The notes under the pieces are model-generated. The model had not been told where the DNA came from, did not search any database, and saw only the letters and a program-made list of their open reading frames with translations. A stretch of DNA of 64,000 bases, from contig NC_052018.1 in NCBI RefSeq assembly GCF_015832195.1, forward strand, positions 3,895,856 through 3,959,855, given 5' to 3'. Source of the DNA: Motacilla alba alba. Lineage: Eukaryota > Chordata > Aves > Passeriformes > Motacillidae. The translations under genes were made by a program, and so were the position numbers. This document shows, in pieces, positions 1 through 13,900 of this stretch. Positions within the stretch are counted from its first letter, which is position 1; each line of letters opens with the position of its first letter.

Positions 1-104
1 CCCAAAGTCCAAAATCAGTGTTTTTCCTCTGCTTGGTCACCCTGGGAACTGGGCATCAGAGAAACAGCAAAGTTAGGAGTCAAACTGGGTCGTTATTAAT
101 GACA

Positions 105-450
105 CAGTGGCAAAGAGAAGGCTCTAGAGAGACCATTAAAGACTCTATAAAAAGGAGAAAGAGGGACTTCTTCTATGGGCAGATAGTGATGGGCCAAGGG
201 GGAATGGGATTGTCAGAGAGAGGACAGGTTTAGATTAGAAGTCAGGAAGAAATTCTTCACTCAGAGGTGGGGAAGCCCTGGCACAGGTTTTCCAGAGAGA
301 TTGTGGCTGCCCCATCCCTGGAAGTGTTCGAGGACAGGTTGGGTGGGCTTGGAGGAACGTTGGGTAGTGAAAGGTGTCCTTGGCCATGGCAGGGGGTTGG
401 AACAAGATGATTTTTAAGGTCCTTTCCCACCCAAACCATTCTGTGATTCT
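105..450 (+). mobile_element. CR1 LINE 3' fragment
   Basis: Contains the CR1 3' blocks GGAAGAAATTCTTCACTCAG, CCCTGGCACAGG, CCATGGCAGGGGGTTGGAAC and the terminal ACCATTCTGTGATTCT. Confidence 0.9.
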
Positions 451-1060
451 AATTCATATATGGCTTCTACAAGTGGCTCTATGCATTTATGAGGGGGTGT
501 CTTGGCAGCAGCATCTTTACCAGGCCACTGGTTTTGAGTGGAGCAAAATAGGAAATTAATAACTTCATTAAAAGAAGAGGAAACCTCAAAACATCTTCTT
601 GTCCTACCTTCACACACAGAGCCAGGAGGAAAGGACAAGCAGGAAATCCGACCAAGGAAGGAACAGAGAGTACCTGATGACATCCACCCCCTCACACCAG
701 AGACTGTGCCAAGAGGGAGTCACAGTGGGCTTGAAAATACTGATTTTGGTCATTATTTGTTGCTGCTGGCTTTGGCCAAAGCATGGGTGCCATGTGGGCT
801 GGGGGAGCTGAGTGAAACCAGCCATGGTGGTCACGGATGATGCTCAGATATGGCTCCAGATGTTCTGTGCCCGGCCTTGACAGCCTCATTGCTGCTCTTT
901 CCACTGCTGAATAAGCCAAATCTGATGTTTGATCCTACCTGGCCATAAACCTCATGTTGCTGCAGTAACAGAAATCAAATGTGTTCTTCTCTTCCTGTGT
1001 AACAGCTGAAGTGAGCTGTCCCTGCTGCTGTTATGGAGGCGGGTCCTGAGGGTTTAAACT

Positions 1061-1110
1061 TAAAATATCCTGAGTTGGAAAGGACCCACAAGGATCATCA
1101 GGAAGCAAAG
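1061..1110 (-). mobile_element. Short CR1-like fragment
   Basis: AAAATATCCTGAGTTGGAAA then GGACCCACAAGGATCATC resembles a CR1 3' end in reverse. Confidence 0.5.
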
Positions 1111-1717
1111 CTGATGAGGCCACACCATTATGTTATTACTTCATGCATGAGGATTAATTTGTCCTTTTCATTTAACCCCAGATTTTTTGAAGTCATTTTA
1201 AGGATGTTCAGTTGCTGGTGGGATTTTGAAAACTGATGTTTAGAGATGTTAAAAATCTGGGGTGGGGGGAAAGGCCCCTGAGTGTAACAGCCAGTGAAAT
1301 CCTGCCTAGGAAAATGCTGTGACAGGGCTCAAGCTGCCACCAGCAGCTGGGCCAGTTCTGCTGCAGAAAGCCAGGTCTGCATCTTCTGGGACTTGCAGAA
1401 GGACCCAGAGAGGACATTTATCCTGACAAACAAACACCTCAATTTAAAATATTGTCTGGATGGGAGGAGCAGGAATTATGCTCATTAAATTGCTGCTTGG
1501 AAAAAAAAAAGTCTGCTCAGTTTGGGCTGGTAGCCCCCCTTCACCACCCAGCCAGCCCTCCCTCCCTGCTCCATGCAGGAGAAGGGCTCCTATCTCCTGA
1601 GAATCCCGATAAACCCTCCTCTCGCACCCTCCCCTTCCCCCCCGAAATAAAAGTGAGCTGTCTTAGTGCTAGGATGCAGAAACCACTTCCAAGCCAGCAT
1701 TACATCAACATTGCAGC

Positions 1718-1838
1718 TGATAAAGGGATGCACAATGGAGTGTTAGACTAATAGAAAAACACAGCTCAGATAAGGCAGGCTCCTGATAGCCTGGGCTGAT
1801 GTAAAATGCCATTGTCTCCCTTTCTGTCAGCTGAGTCA
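1718..1838. promoter_or_regulatory. Three GATA motifs plus an AP-1 site
   Basis: TGATAA at 1718-1723, AGATAAG at 1768-1774, TGATAG at 1784-1789 and a perfect AP-1 TGAGTCA at 1832-1838. The sequence is non-repetitive. Possible distal element; its target gene is unknown. Confidence 0.3.
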
Positions 1839-3688
1839 CTGGAGCGATAGGGAATTCCAGTGGCAACGGGCAAGTCAGGGGTCAGAAACCACAAACCCTG
1901 GGCAAGGCAAATCCCCCGGTGTGGGCACCACTGGGCAGATGGAGCTGGGGGTGCAGCTGCTGGCAAATTCCCCGTGGCTGAAAGGATAGGGAGGAGGATG
2001 AAGGATGGAAAGGGTCCAGCCTGTAGGACTGTGCCAGGCTCTGTGTGCAACAGAGATCCCTCAGCACCACCACTCCTGGCATGGGACCCACCACTTTCCA
2101 TGGCTTTTCCTTGCTGTTTCACCTCCTTCCCACTGCCTCATCCATCCCCTGTGTTTTCCCCGGCTGTTCTGAAGTCAAGGAAAAGTGGGAAATCCGCTGG
2201 AGAGTGCAGGGGAGGAGATGTTAGTGGCACTGCAGTCTTCCAAGTTCTTTTGGGTCCAGAGCATCCCTTCCACGGGACTTGAGCAAGCACAAGAGAAGCC
2301 AAATCTTGTCTCCAGCTACTGTCCCACACTAGTCTGAAAGATAAAGTGGGAGAGGCACGGAGAAGGACACCCTGCCCGCACCCAGCCGGTGCCAGGGGCC
2401 AGAGGATGTCTGTCTCCCTCCCTCCTGTGAACGGGAACTCCCAGAGCCCGCTGGGGGCTGCGATAGTGCCCTGCCTGGAGGGTGAGGGTGTTTGTGCCTC
2501 TGTGGGCTCCGCTCTCGTTTTCCTGTGCTGCCCTTTGATCTCATCTCACACGGCCCCAGCTCGAGGCTGCCCCAGAGGAGGAACTCCAGATTACGTGGTG
2601 GGGTTATGTCATTTTTCCAGCGGACGTGCTGGCCTGGCTCGCAGTGGGGAAAAGCTTTTTTTAGTGCAAATACTGCACTCAGTGGGATGGCAGGTCCTAG
2701 AGGAAGATTGGAGTGGGGATGCTGCAAAGGCCTTGTGTCACAGGGAAAATCTGGGACCCTGCACAGGCTCAGGAACTCTGGTCTTTGTGTGCTTGCTCAC
2801 ACCTCAGTGAGAATACAAAGACTTCAGAGCCTGCCACAAGGCAGTGGGTGCAAGATCAGGCCTGGATGAAAAGTCAGTGTAAAAGCAGAAAATGGGTTTT
2901 ATGTTGGGAAATGGGTGATGCTTTTACCAAGATACTCAGAGGTGGAGCAGGTCTATGAGGACATTGCACATTACAGGGGTAGAAAGCACAAAACTCCACT
3001 GATGGAGAATGAAATCTGGCTGAAAAGCTTCAAAGATTGCCCTTGTGCTTCATCAGAAGTAAAGACTTACAAGCAAATAATGAAAAGAAATTTTTTTTGC
3101 AATGCTTTCTTGCATGTTTTTCTTCTGAAAAACTTCTCAGTAAGACCCTTCTCTTTTTCCCAAACTAGTGGACTTCCTTACCCATCTGGTCAATTTGGGG
3201 ACCATTTCCTCATTATCCAAAGATAGAAGCAAACCCCAAAATGTTGAAGAGTGAAAAAAAAAAAAAGAGGATGGAAGCCCATCATTTATGTTTGTGAAGA
3301 AGACAAGATGCCCAGTGAAAGCTTCTGAAGGTGGAAGATTGTGGATGAGACCCTGTCACGTAAAAAGCTCTGATTCTTGTATTTCCATCTCTATTGTTTT
3401 TGTTTCAATAAATTGATGCTGACCAGAAATACCCCATGACAATCCTAACGAACCTCTTGTGAGTGAGGAAGGAGATCCAGTCTGGATCTGGTTTCTAACA
3501 CCAGCTGAATGGTTGGAGTGCAATTTCTTGTCATAATGCCCGGATTTAGTGCTGAGGTGGACCAGGAAGGAGAGAAGGTTATCTGTGCTTGGAAAAAGGC
3601 AGGGATGAAGGCTCAAACCCCTGTACTCATCAAGACTTCTGGGGGTTCAGTTTGTGCCCTGGGTTGCATTGTTTGTAGAGGTCTCTGG

Positions 3689-3850
3689 ATCATAGTATCA
3701 TGGAAAAGTTTGGGTTGGAAGAGACCTTAAAAATCATCTCATTGCACCCTCCTGATATGGACAGAGACTTTCTTCCAGACCAGGTTGCTCCAAGCCCCAT
3801 CCAATCTGGCCCCAAGGCTATCAATGTTTCAGAGGTTGACCTCTGTTTTC
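3689..3850 (-). mobile_element. CR1 LINE 3' fragment
   Basis: ATCATGGAAAAGTTTGGGTT followed by GGAAGAGACCTTAAAAATCA and GGTTGCTCCAAGCCCCATCC. Confidence 0.9.
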
Positions 3851-4536
3851 TCAAAACTCCTGCTGGAAATCCCCATTCCCTGCGGGAATTGCCCGAGGCA
3901 GACATGGGCCACACTCTGCAGACGTGGGCATGGATGAGGGATTGCTGTCTGTCTGCACACTGATCACCTCCAGGACAGAGCAGGAGAAGAGGCCTGGGTT
4001 TGCATGGAAACTCCAGAGAGATGCTCACGGGAGAAATTCATTTTCTGATCTGGAACACCAATGAACACCTCTGTTCCCATGGGAAATCTTTAATGACCAC
4101 AGATTGTGAAATTTTCCAAGGAGAAAACACCATCTTCAACCCTTCAAATGCATCAACCGTTCAGGAAAGAAGGAATCCCTGAAAAGCCACTCTCTACCAG
4201 AAGAATCCATGATCCCTTTGACTCAAAACTACTTGAAGAAGGGCTCTGGAGCGTTAAAGTACAGCCCACAAGAGGAGGGTGATCAAAGCTGCTCGAGGAA
4301 TAAAAATCCAGTTTATACAACCTCAGTGCTGGCCCATTTCCCTCCCCTGACCTTCCTGGCTCTCAGATCTGGCTCTGAAAGGTGGAAGTTGTGTTGTGTT
4401 AACTGGAGAAATGGTTGGAAGAGGCTTCAGAAGCTCAGGGAGAAGGGATGTGTGAGGCACATTTGGGATTTCAGGGAGGAGAACAGCCTGAGTCTGGCCT
4501 CAACCTACTTCAGATGTCCCATGGTTGTCTTTTTTC

Positions 4537-4690
4537 ATGGAATCACAGAATCAGTAAGGTTTGGAACAGACCTCCAAGATCAACAAGTCCCACCTTCCAT
4601 TTTGGAAATGCTTTGGTCGGAATAGTTACAAAACACATGAGTCTGCAGACCAGACCCTCAAAAACCTTCTGACACCAGTGGGATTTCCTA
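4537..4690 (-). mobile_element. CR1-like fragment, divergent subfamily
   Basis: GGAATCACAGAATCAGTAAG then CCAAGATCAACAAGTCCCAC. Confidence 0.7.
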
Positions 4691-5367
4691 ATTGATGTGG
4701 CTGTGGGGATATTGGGGTCTTCTTGAAACACCCTTTACCTCCCACAGTACAAAACCTCTGGGGAGATCCTTTAACTCAGCAAATGCATGGTGTTTCTCTT
4801 CCTGGATTTTTCATCCTAAAATGTTGGGACGGGATTCTACTGCAAGTTCCAGATCAACAAGCCTAAATTCAGGGTTTAAGAAGGTTTTCCTCACTGAAAA
4901 TGCACCAGGGCAGCCAAGATGCCCTCATGGGGCTGGAAAGCAAAGGGAACACAAGTGACTCACACTTTTCTGTCCAGCAACTGGAGATTGAGTGGAATAT
5001 GGACTTAATGATCCCTGCCTCTTCCAACATGGAATATTCCGTGGTTCTATGATACCCTGAGGCTGGGAGAAGTTTTGGGAGAGCAGCTATGAGGATAAAC
5101 CTTGGAGAGGGCAGCAGGGCTGCTGCAGACAGTTTGGATCTGGAGAGGCAGGATCCCACCCTTATGGGATCCTCACCCTTTTCCAGGAGAGAGACAGAGA
5201 CTGCTGAGTTTCTGCCGGGGAAGAAAAATACAGTCTGGCACTGAACCCTTGAAAGGTTTCCGGCCCTTGGATTAGATGACCTCAGTATGCCTTTTCCATA
5301 TCTACTACCACAGATATAAGGCTTACTTGAGTCTGCTGGGAATTCTTGGACAGAACTACTACAATTT

Positions 5368-5446
5368 TTTCTTTTTTTTTTTTTAACAGGGAAAACCTAT
5401 TTGTTTAGTTATTGTTATTATTATTATCATTATTATTACTGTTGTT
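5368..5446. repeat. Poly-T plus (ATT)n low-complexity
   Basis: A T-run is followed by TTATTATTATTATC and related triplets. Confidence 0.8.
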
Positions 5447-6147
5447 TTTGTTTCTACTCTTTTCTATGGAAACGTACTCATTGCAGTGAATCCTGTAAAA
5501 ATGATCAGTGCTAAATGGAATTTCTGCTCAGAATTATCATGTTTCTCACCCAATGGCTTTGAGGACATTTACAGTCCCAATCAGGCATTTAATTCTCCGT
5601 TTCTCAGTACAGGATCAGTTTTGACTCTTTGGACATCTCATTTTACTGTTTCTCCATAACAATCCAGGGTTAGGCACAAGGCTAACCTGGATTGTTGTGG
5701 GTTGTTGCTTGTAATCAAATGTTAAATTATCTTGTCTCCCTTCTCCAAACCCTTTGTAGGTCGGTGGTCCTGGCATCCTGTGCACCACCACAGCCTCTAA
5801 AGGGCATATGGGAAAGGAGGACGGCTGTGGTTTGGATCAAACTCTGGTGTGATCCCAGCTTCTCTCCTCAATGATTTAAAAATTACTCAGATGTGAATCA
5901 GTTTTCTTCAGAGCAAAGGTGCTGTCACTTGCAGTGGTTCCTTTCCTTGAGTTCTGCCTGCTTAGTTGTGAATACAGATCTGTTGTGAAGATCTGTAATG
6001 CCAGAAGGGCTCCATAATAGTTATGAAATCTGGAATTGGATATGGAAAAGAGGCTGGCTCAAAAAGCTGACTTTTTTTTTTTTTTTTTGGAGTGATCAGC
6101 TTGGCATGTCCTGAAAACATCTTGTTTTCATACAGTGCCAGACACAT

Positions 6148-6425
6148 TCATGGAATTGTGGAATCACGGAATGGTTTGGCTCGGAAGGAAAATTAAACCT
6201 CATCCCATTTCACCCCATGCCATGGGCAGGGACACCTTCCACTATCCCAAGTTGCTCCAAGCCCCATCCAACCTGGCCTTGAACACTTCCAGGGATGGGG
6301 CATCCACAGCTTCTCTGGGCAATCAGTGCCAGGGCCTCAGCACCCTCATCATAAAATATTCTTTCTGATTTGTAACCTGAATCAGCCCTCCTTTAGTTTA
6401 AAACCATTAACCCTGGTCCAACCTC
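6148..6425 (-). mobile_element. CR1 LINE 3' fragment
   Basis: ATCACGGAATGGTTTGGCTC, CCATGGGCAGGGACACCTTC and ACTTCCAGGGATGGGGCATC occur in CR1 reverse order. Confidence 0.95.
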
Positions 6426-7220
6426 CTGCTCTGAGACTGGAAAATTGTAAATTATAAAGTGGCCCGGAGTCCAGTCTTCCCAAAACCATTACCAAATGTC
6501 TTGGCCCACCTCAAGAAACTGATTTTCCTGAAGGAGACACCTCCTGGTCTGATCATTGCCACCGCCAACCTCCAGAGAGCAGTTGCGGGGTTAGGAGAGA
6601 TGCCAGCAACCAGAAATCTACATTTTGGCCCCAAACTGTGGCATGGAGAAATCCTCCATGCACCAACACTGCCACTAAAAGTACACCCTTGGGAAGGCAG
6701 GTGTGCAAGGATGCCAATGTTCTACCTGAACACCAGCAGATTGAAAGGTCCAGGCTGATTCAGTTTGTTTTGCTTTTCAGGGAAGGGAAAGGAGTTTCGT
6801 TTTCAATCTGTGTCTTCATGCCAAAGTTTGGACTTGTAGTGACCACATGGGGCTTGAATCAATTTGCAACTGAGGGAAAAGGAAAATTTTCAGACAAAGA
6901 AATTCTGAATCAGATGTGTTAATTTTATAAATGTCTTTTGAAGAAAAGCAATGACACTCAGAGCATGTCTTTCCGCAGGAGCATAAGGGTTTATATGCTC
7001 TTGGGAAATATTACTGCTGAATTCCCTGGTTTTGGTCCCAAAAATTCCATCCCCACTGCAGAAAAAAACAGGAGGGACAGAGGATGGGACAACTACAGCA
7101 TCACTTTGGGTTGCTCCATCACCCTAATGAGAATATCCCGTGCTGCCCATGGGAAAGGGTCCCAGAGCTGGAGGTCCTGGCATGGAAGGAGACCAGGGCA
7201 AACACGCAAAAGGAGGGGGA

Positions 7221-7280
7221 ATGAGGATGGAAAGGGCAAAAGAAGGGGCAATGAGGATGAAAAGGGCAAGGGGAGAGGTG
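7221..7280. repeat. Two diverged 30-bp tandem units
   Basis: Purine-rich units starting ATGAGGATGGAAAGGGC and ATGAGGATGAAAAGGGC. Confidence 0.6.
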
Positions 7281-8014
7281 AGTTGTATCGATTGGTGTGT
7301 GAAAGGCTTCCCGGGAGCCCCGTTGCTGAGAGACAGCCCTGGGAGACGCAAGGCTGGAATTAATAACTGCTCCATTGGGGCCCTGTTTGCTCTCCTTGCC
7401 CAGAGCCCGAGGACTTTGGTCGCAGCTTATCGCCCCGCCGAAAGCCCCAGGAATGCAGTCACAGGCAAATGTGCTCGTTCACACGACATCTATTAATCAA
7501 ACGACTCCCCCACCCTTTAACCCTTCGCAGCTCGGGGAGGGGGAGGAGGTGATCATGGCTCTGCTTTGTCTAAAATGAGGGTCCCAGGAGTCTCTTCAGA
7601 GACAGGGATAAGTTACTGCAGTTAGGATACCGTCCCCTTACTCTACATCCAGGGTTTTCCCGAATTCTTACGGGATTTGTTTTGGTGTTTACACCTGAAG
7701 ACATCCTATTGCAGTTAGGGGCCAAGCACCTAACCGCTTTAAAATGCTTTGAAAGCCCCAAAAATTGTCACCTGGAAAACTACCACAGACTTTTCTTCCT
7801 CTTCACTCTGCTTCACACTTCAGGTGCTGCTTGCACACACACCACGGTGGTTCTGCAGCTCCCCTGAGCAGTTCCTGTGCAGCTGTGCACATCTGCAATG
7901 GGATTCTCTCTGCTCTGAGCAGCACAGAGCCCAGCAGACACACCCTGGGGACACAAAACACCACAGGCAAATGTCTCTGCTGCTGCTGGGAGCAGGTAGG
8001 ATTTACCCCAACCT

Positions 8015-8200
8015 CACAGAATCATAGAATATCCTGAGATGGAACTTGGTGCCTCCATAGCAACACCAACCACCCTAGAATTATGGAATCATGGAATCAT
8101 TAAGGTTGTAGAAGATCTCTAAGACCATCGAGTCCAACCATTAACCCAGCAAGGCCAGGTCCACCTCTAAACCATGTCCTGAAGTGCTGCGTCCCTCTTG
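8015..8200 (-). mobile_element. Two adjoining CR1 fragments
   Basis: CACAGAATCATAGAATATCC starts one piece; a second restarts at about 8077 with GAATTATGGAATCATGGAAT and CCATCGAGTCCAACC. Confidence 0.8.
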
Positions 8201-10749
8201 TCTTGCTGCTGGGTGTTTTAGTCTCTGAAATGTGCAGAGAGACCATTCCTGCCTTCAGACTGAGGAAGATTTTCAGGCTCTTGACCTGTTGCTTAGCCAG
8301 TTCAATCAACCAGAGAGGCTCTGTAGGCCCTCCATGGTGAGGGAAGAGGCAATGGCACCTCCTGAGGACAATTCAGCACACCAAAATTGGGCTCCTGCTC
8401 TGTTACACCCACTGGAAATCATCACCTGCTGCATTAAGTGTTGTAAACTGGCCAGGATGGACATTGCTGCATTGGTTACCACGAGACGTCACCTCATCCT
8501 TGTCCACACCCTGAAATCCATGGGTTGGATCAACAAGTCAATCAAAAACACCCTTCAGGAAGGTAGCAGGGATACCCCAGTGCTGTGAGACGCATGTGAG
8601 CCTGGGAAATGCCACTTGGGCATTGGGAGATGGCTCCTACAGAGGGTCTGGAATGACATCCCAGGAGAAGCAGCTGGGACATGAATCCCACCCATCCCCC
8701 CAATGGACTCTGAGCAGCCCCTGGTGTGGTGACCCAGAGTGGAGGCTGATGCTGCTCCTCCCTGTCCTCTGTCCCCTGTTCCTGGATAAACAGTGCCCAG
8801 TGATAAGGTGACCATTTGTGAAAGGGGTGGGGACTCAGCAGCCTCAACAAGCGTGCTCAGCTCCCCATCACCTCAAGTTTTCCACTCTGGCTGGCATCTC
8901 CTCACCCAGTGCCACCCCAGGAGCCCTGTTGGGTGACAGGGTGAGGCCCTGGCTTTTGCCCCAGGCCAGACCAGGCTGGAGGATGGGGTGGGTGACTTTT
9001 AGCCTTCCCACACCAGGAAGGAAGGACGGATTTTTGTGCGTCACGTCCTGAGAAGTTTTTAGCCCTGGGTCCTGTCTTGTTGGCCTCGTGTCAAGAAGGA
9101 GGAGCCATGAGCTCAAGGAATTTGAAGGAAGGCAGAAGGCACCATGCCAGAGGTGGGATCTGGGGCATTTTTACCTGCTTTTGGGTTCTTTGCCTAATTA
9201 ATGAAATCTCACAAGGTGAAGGTGCCAGTATCACAACCCCCTTCTTGTCAGAGCAGGTTTCACCTGTTCATGACTGTACAAGAGAAAGGACATTTGTATT
9301 ATCTGACATTTTTAGACATGTAAAGTTTGGGTTTTTTTCTAGCTGTCAAAGCATAAAGCACATCTTTTGGCATTGAACCAGCTCATTTCTGAAGCATCAC
9401 CACAGTCCAACCTCTGTTTTGAGCCTTCAATGTTTTCCCCTCCAGATCCAAGTGTGCCTAAAATCACAGATTTCTTTTGGATTAAATCAATCCAAAAATG
9501 CACTACAGCTCACCAGGGGCCTGTTTTCTATGGGATCAGATGAAACCCCTTCTGAACCATCTGCAGTGGGGACATCACATCCTCAAGGCCAATATTTTGG
9601 CTGCTTTGTCCTACTCCTACATGGCCACCTCTCCTTCTGCTTTTCCACAAGTTATTGAGTAGGATTTGCCACGTGTCTGTGCAGCAAAAGGACCTGGTGG
9701 GGTCCCTGCTTGAAAGACAAGCACTAATCAGAACTGACTGATTCCTCATCCCATTCCTTATTTCTGATGGCTCAATGAACAGAGAAAAAGAAATATAAGC
9801 AGGAAAAATAAAAGTATTACAAGTTTTGTAGCTCAAACAATCTCCAGCAAACCAGGCACTGAGAGGGAAAAGGGAGAAAAAATAACGCACAAAGCAATTT
9901 GACACTTTTACCTGTAAATAATTATTCATCCAAACTCCAGTGATAAGGACATGACACTCTCCAAGCAGATTAGGACCTCACTGGAGAGGAAAACCCTTCT
10001 TGTTCCCCCTCTTCCCATATTGTTCCCAAAGAGTTAACAGCAAAGCAGGTCTGCAATTACCCGGGAATAATGGGGTGTGATTGGGGCACTAAAGAGGTGG
10101 AATTGATTTTTTAAATTTTTTTTTCCAGGCTTTCAGCTCTAGTAGCCCCTCCCTGACTTCCTGGTAACTCATGACCAGCAGGGTCAATAGAGCAGAAATC
10201 CTTCCAAAGGGCCAATCTGTATTTGAATTATTTAAACAATGTAGTACAGCCAAGTTAAATGGGGCTTATCAAACGTTACACCTCTCCAGGCACAATTGGA
10301 GACAGAAGGATATTAACTGCTGAGCACTCCACCGATGGCATGGAGAGAGGTGGAAAAAAAAGGGGGAGAAAAAATGGGGAAAAAAAGGGGGACCAAGGCA
10401 GGCTGATTTGGGCAAGGAGAGAAGCAGGTGCCTGCCCAGAGATGGTATTTTCTCCCATTTGGAGACCCACCATTCCTATCCTGGAGATTGGCTTTACCCA
10501 TCCTAATAAACCCCCAGTTTGGGGGTATTTAACTCCTTAATCTGCATAGTCTCCTCCCCTTAGCCTGAGAGCAGCTGGAGGGATCTGGGGGATACAGGTC
10601 TTTTCTTCACCCTTCTGGAAAGGAAAATAAGGGAGGAGTTGTTTCCATGTCACATAGGCTGGGGTTTATTATCCTCGAGCATGCACTTTGCCCGGGAGGG
10701 CTGGAACATGCAGCTGCCTGCAGGGCAGAGTGGAAAAAGAAACAGAAAA

Positions 10750-10753
<4 letters not shown>

Positions 10754-10816
<63 letters not shown>

Positions 10817-10934
10817 TAACAATAACAATAACAACAGTAATAGTAATAATAGTAATAGTAGTGATAGTAGTAATAATAGCAATAGTAATAATAGTAATAA
10901 TAAAAGTAATAGTAATAATAGTAATAATAATACA
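10754..10934. repeat. (TAA)n microsatellite with degenerate tail
   Basis: About 20 perfect TAA units to 10813, then interrupted by AAC, AGT and GAT variants. It yields spurious poly-Leu, poly-Asn, poly-Ile and poly-Tyr frames. Confidence 0.95.
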
Positions 10935-13900
10935 TTATATATTATATATAACATCGTATATAGTATCTATTAAATATTATATAGGTATTATGATTTTATT
11001 ATTTTTTTAATTTTATTTTATTTTATTTTATTTTCCTTCAAATTTGAGAGCCAGACAACAAACTTTTGTCAGCTGAGAGAGGTTAAGGACCTTGTCCAGT
11101 AGCCCCGAAATGTGTCTGATAGTATTTTTTTTCCCATAAAAATACAGAGTTTGCTTAGGTTTGGGAGCTGAGAACACATCCAGGAAAACAGCTCTTGATT
11201 TTCTTATGAATGTGAAAGTAAACAAGAATCCACCTGGGTGTTTTCCTGGCCATTTGTCCTGCTTTACTAGAAAAATTTCTTGGTGTTTCAGGTGACTGGA
11301 TGTGCATTGGGAAGCTCAGGGGGTCCCAGGTGGGATGCAGGGGGTAAATAGTTCACAGGTAATTCATGCACTGACATTTTCACATGACTTATTTGACCTG
11401 GAGAGAAAACAAATGTGTTTGCAAGTAAGAAACAAACTGCAAACAGACCCCAAAGGAGCCTAAATCACCAGATGATGTATGGATGGGTGAGAAATAATTC
11501 ACCCACATACAGCTCTGCGGTAAGGATAGAGGGAGAAGGGATTTGTAAGGATTCATGGATCAAAAATGCATAAATATTGGTTAAGTGAGCCACAAAGGTT
11601 TCAGCAGAAAGCCTCAAGTTTAAAGCAATTAAGAGAGGAAAAAAAGATTAATAACGCTGGCTTAAGGACACACATCCCTCACTTACACAGTTACTGTGCT
11701 GCCTCTGAGCTAATTAACCTTGTTAATTAGTGGAGATTCAGGTATCAACCCCCTGAGAGTCGATTTTTGTGTGGGTAGGGGATCTTTGCCTGCCCTGATC
11801 TGAGCTGCCATGCCCAGGCTGGACCTTCAGCTGGAACGTGCAGCCAGAGCTGGGCAGGAAAACCCAGAGGGAAACATTTCCTGCTGTGAAAGGCTCTCCC
11901 ATCCAAACTGGAACATTTCAGGAGACGTTGCTGATTTCACTGAGGTTGGGTTTTTTTTTTTAAAGAAAAATAATGAGGGGAAGGAGAGGAAAGTTTTCCT
12001 GACTCTGTTCCATCCTTTTTATCAGAAGTTAGGACTATAAGAAGGTGCCTCGCGGCTCAAATCCAGGCCGGTGCTATCTCAGTATTTGACATTATTTGTC
12101 ATTTGGGGAAGAATTTCAAAATGTTTAGATTTCGTTACGGTTCGAAATGAAGCCCCAAACTCAACTTTTCCTCCCCCTCCTCACCAAGCAGCATTCGCCA
12201 CCCTTCCCCAGCCGCGTTTTCAGGGACTGCAAAAATCCCCAAAACGTGTTTTTTTGGGGACAACGTCTGAAACACAACCGGGCACTGCGTTTGCTCACTC
12301 GGCTCTGTCGGATCCAGCCCCAGGCAGCCTCTGCCTCCCCTCCACGGGGGAGTCCTGTCCCTGCCAGCCCTGGACGTCACATCTCCAGCAGGTCCTTCCA
12401 CCTTGGACGCCTTGCTGAAGGTCACCGCAGCCAGCAGCCCCTGCTTTCGCACGCTGCCTTCGCCGGGCGATGCTGGGAGGGGACGGGATGGTCACAATAT
12501 TGGGAAAGCTCAGCCCAAGCAAGAGCAGGGTTTATAAACTCCTGGCCTACCCTGCAGGCTTGCAAGGTCGCCCCTTATCTGAGTTTGCAGAGGGTTTGCA
12601 AAGTGCTGGCGGCCCTCCAAATATGTTTGGGAGTCTTTTACTCGAACCTAAGGCTGCCGGACTCCCACATTTGACATTTTCCAAGTGCCGCGGGACGGCG
12701 AGGGAACAATGTGTGATTATGGCAGCTGGCTGGGATCGGGAGAGCTGCTGGCTGAGGCTTTCCAAGAGCCAGAGCAAGTGTGAAGGCTCAGCAGCCCTGC
12801 AGGAGCCACCTTCCTCAGGGATGCTGCAGGGTGGAGGGGGTGTTGGGCAAAGCCAGCGCTCACCCCTTGGAAGCCTTTAAATTGCAGATGGTATAATGAA
12901 GTTTTGCAAAGGGGGGAAATGCCTTTATCTCTGCCTGGTTACCTCTGCTTTGCCTGCACCCTTGTGTTTTGAGACCCTGCAAAACCCTGTGTGCTGCCCA
13001 GCCCCACTTCACAAAGAAATGAGACAAAAAGTGAAGGAGCTCATGGACTCGAACCAGGGTTTCTCCAGGTCTACTTTAACCTCTGCATTGACTCCTTTTC
13101 CCTTTCATGTCTTAATTAAACCATTAGGAGCAAGGGCTCACCATAATTGAAGAGCTGGATTCACTAATGGATGTGGTCAATATTGTACAATAATTTAAAT
13201 GAGCTGTGGTGCCTTAATTCTCAGCTGGGAATATTCCCATTATTTGGGGGGGAAAGGGGAAGAGAGGAAAACCACGATGAAGACAGATAAAAATACAAAC
13301 TCATTCCTTGTTTTATTTCCCCTTTTTCTTCCTTTTATCTCCCTGGAAAACTGAGTGTGCAGGACAGGGAGTAAAAGCAAACAAGAGAAAGAGGAAGGAA
13401 AACCAAAAAACAAAAGTGAGCGTTTCTACTTCTTTCTCAAGAAAACAAGTCCAGTAAACTTCTTCCAAAACTGTTTTTCACCCAACAGCCGCCTGCACTG
13501 AAAAATAATTTTTTTTCGCAGGAGGAATGAAAGGAGAGCAATGGCTAGGGAGAAATGGGATGTGCTTAAATACAAATTGCACTGGAAGTGCAAAGGGGGT
13601 TATTAGTCAGATAGGGAGGATTATTTTACATCTCGACCACCTCCACAACCACGCGTGCAAGTGCTGCATGAAATGTTGCCTTAATCATCCTGGTCAAAGT
13701 CCTTTGGCTACAAGCAAGGCCTTGTTGTACCGGGGATTAACAGCAGGGAGAAATAATAAGGGATTCTATATATACAATTTTCTGGCTTTGGTTGGAAACC
13801 CCAGGGTCAGAGCAAAGCTCTGGTTTCAAACAACTGTATTTTGAGTGATCCTGTTTATTCCAAGTGTCTGCTGAGGCTTTGACTCCGAGCTATTAATACA

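Larger units (their letters stand above)
451..3688. other. Non-coding, no gene recognised
   Basis: Single-copy sequence apart from a short CR1-like piece; the only notable content is the GATA/AP-1 group near 1.7-1.8 kb. The open frames show no domain or splice-consistent structure. Confidence 0.6.
4691..10753. other. Non-coding, no gene recognised
   Basis: Two CR1 fragments and simple repeats; otherwise unique. 7500-7760 has a moderately GC-rich unique stretch with a TGTTTAC forkhead-like site (about 7685-7691) and might be conserved, but nothing decides it. Confidence 0.5.

Noticed and set aside
538..840. 100-codon open frame
   Set aside because: No domain, overlapping open frames on both strands, and it adjoins a CR1 fragment; length is within chance for this window.
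10607..11010. Poly-Leu, poly-Asn, poly-Ile and poly-Tyr open frames
   Set aside because: Produced entirely by the TAA microsatellite.
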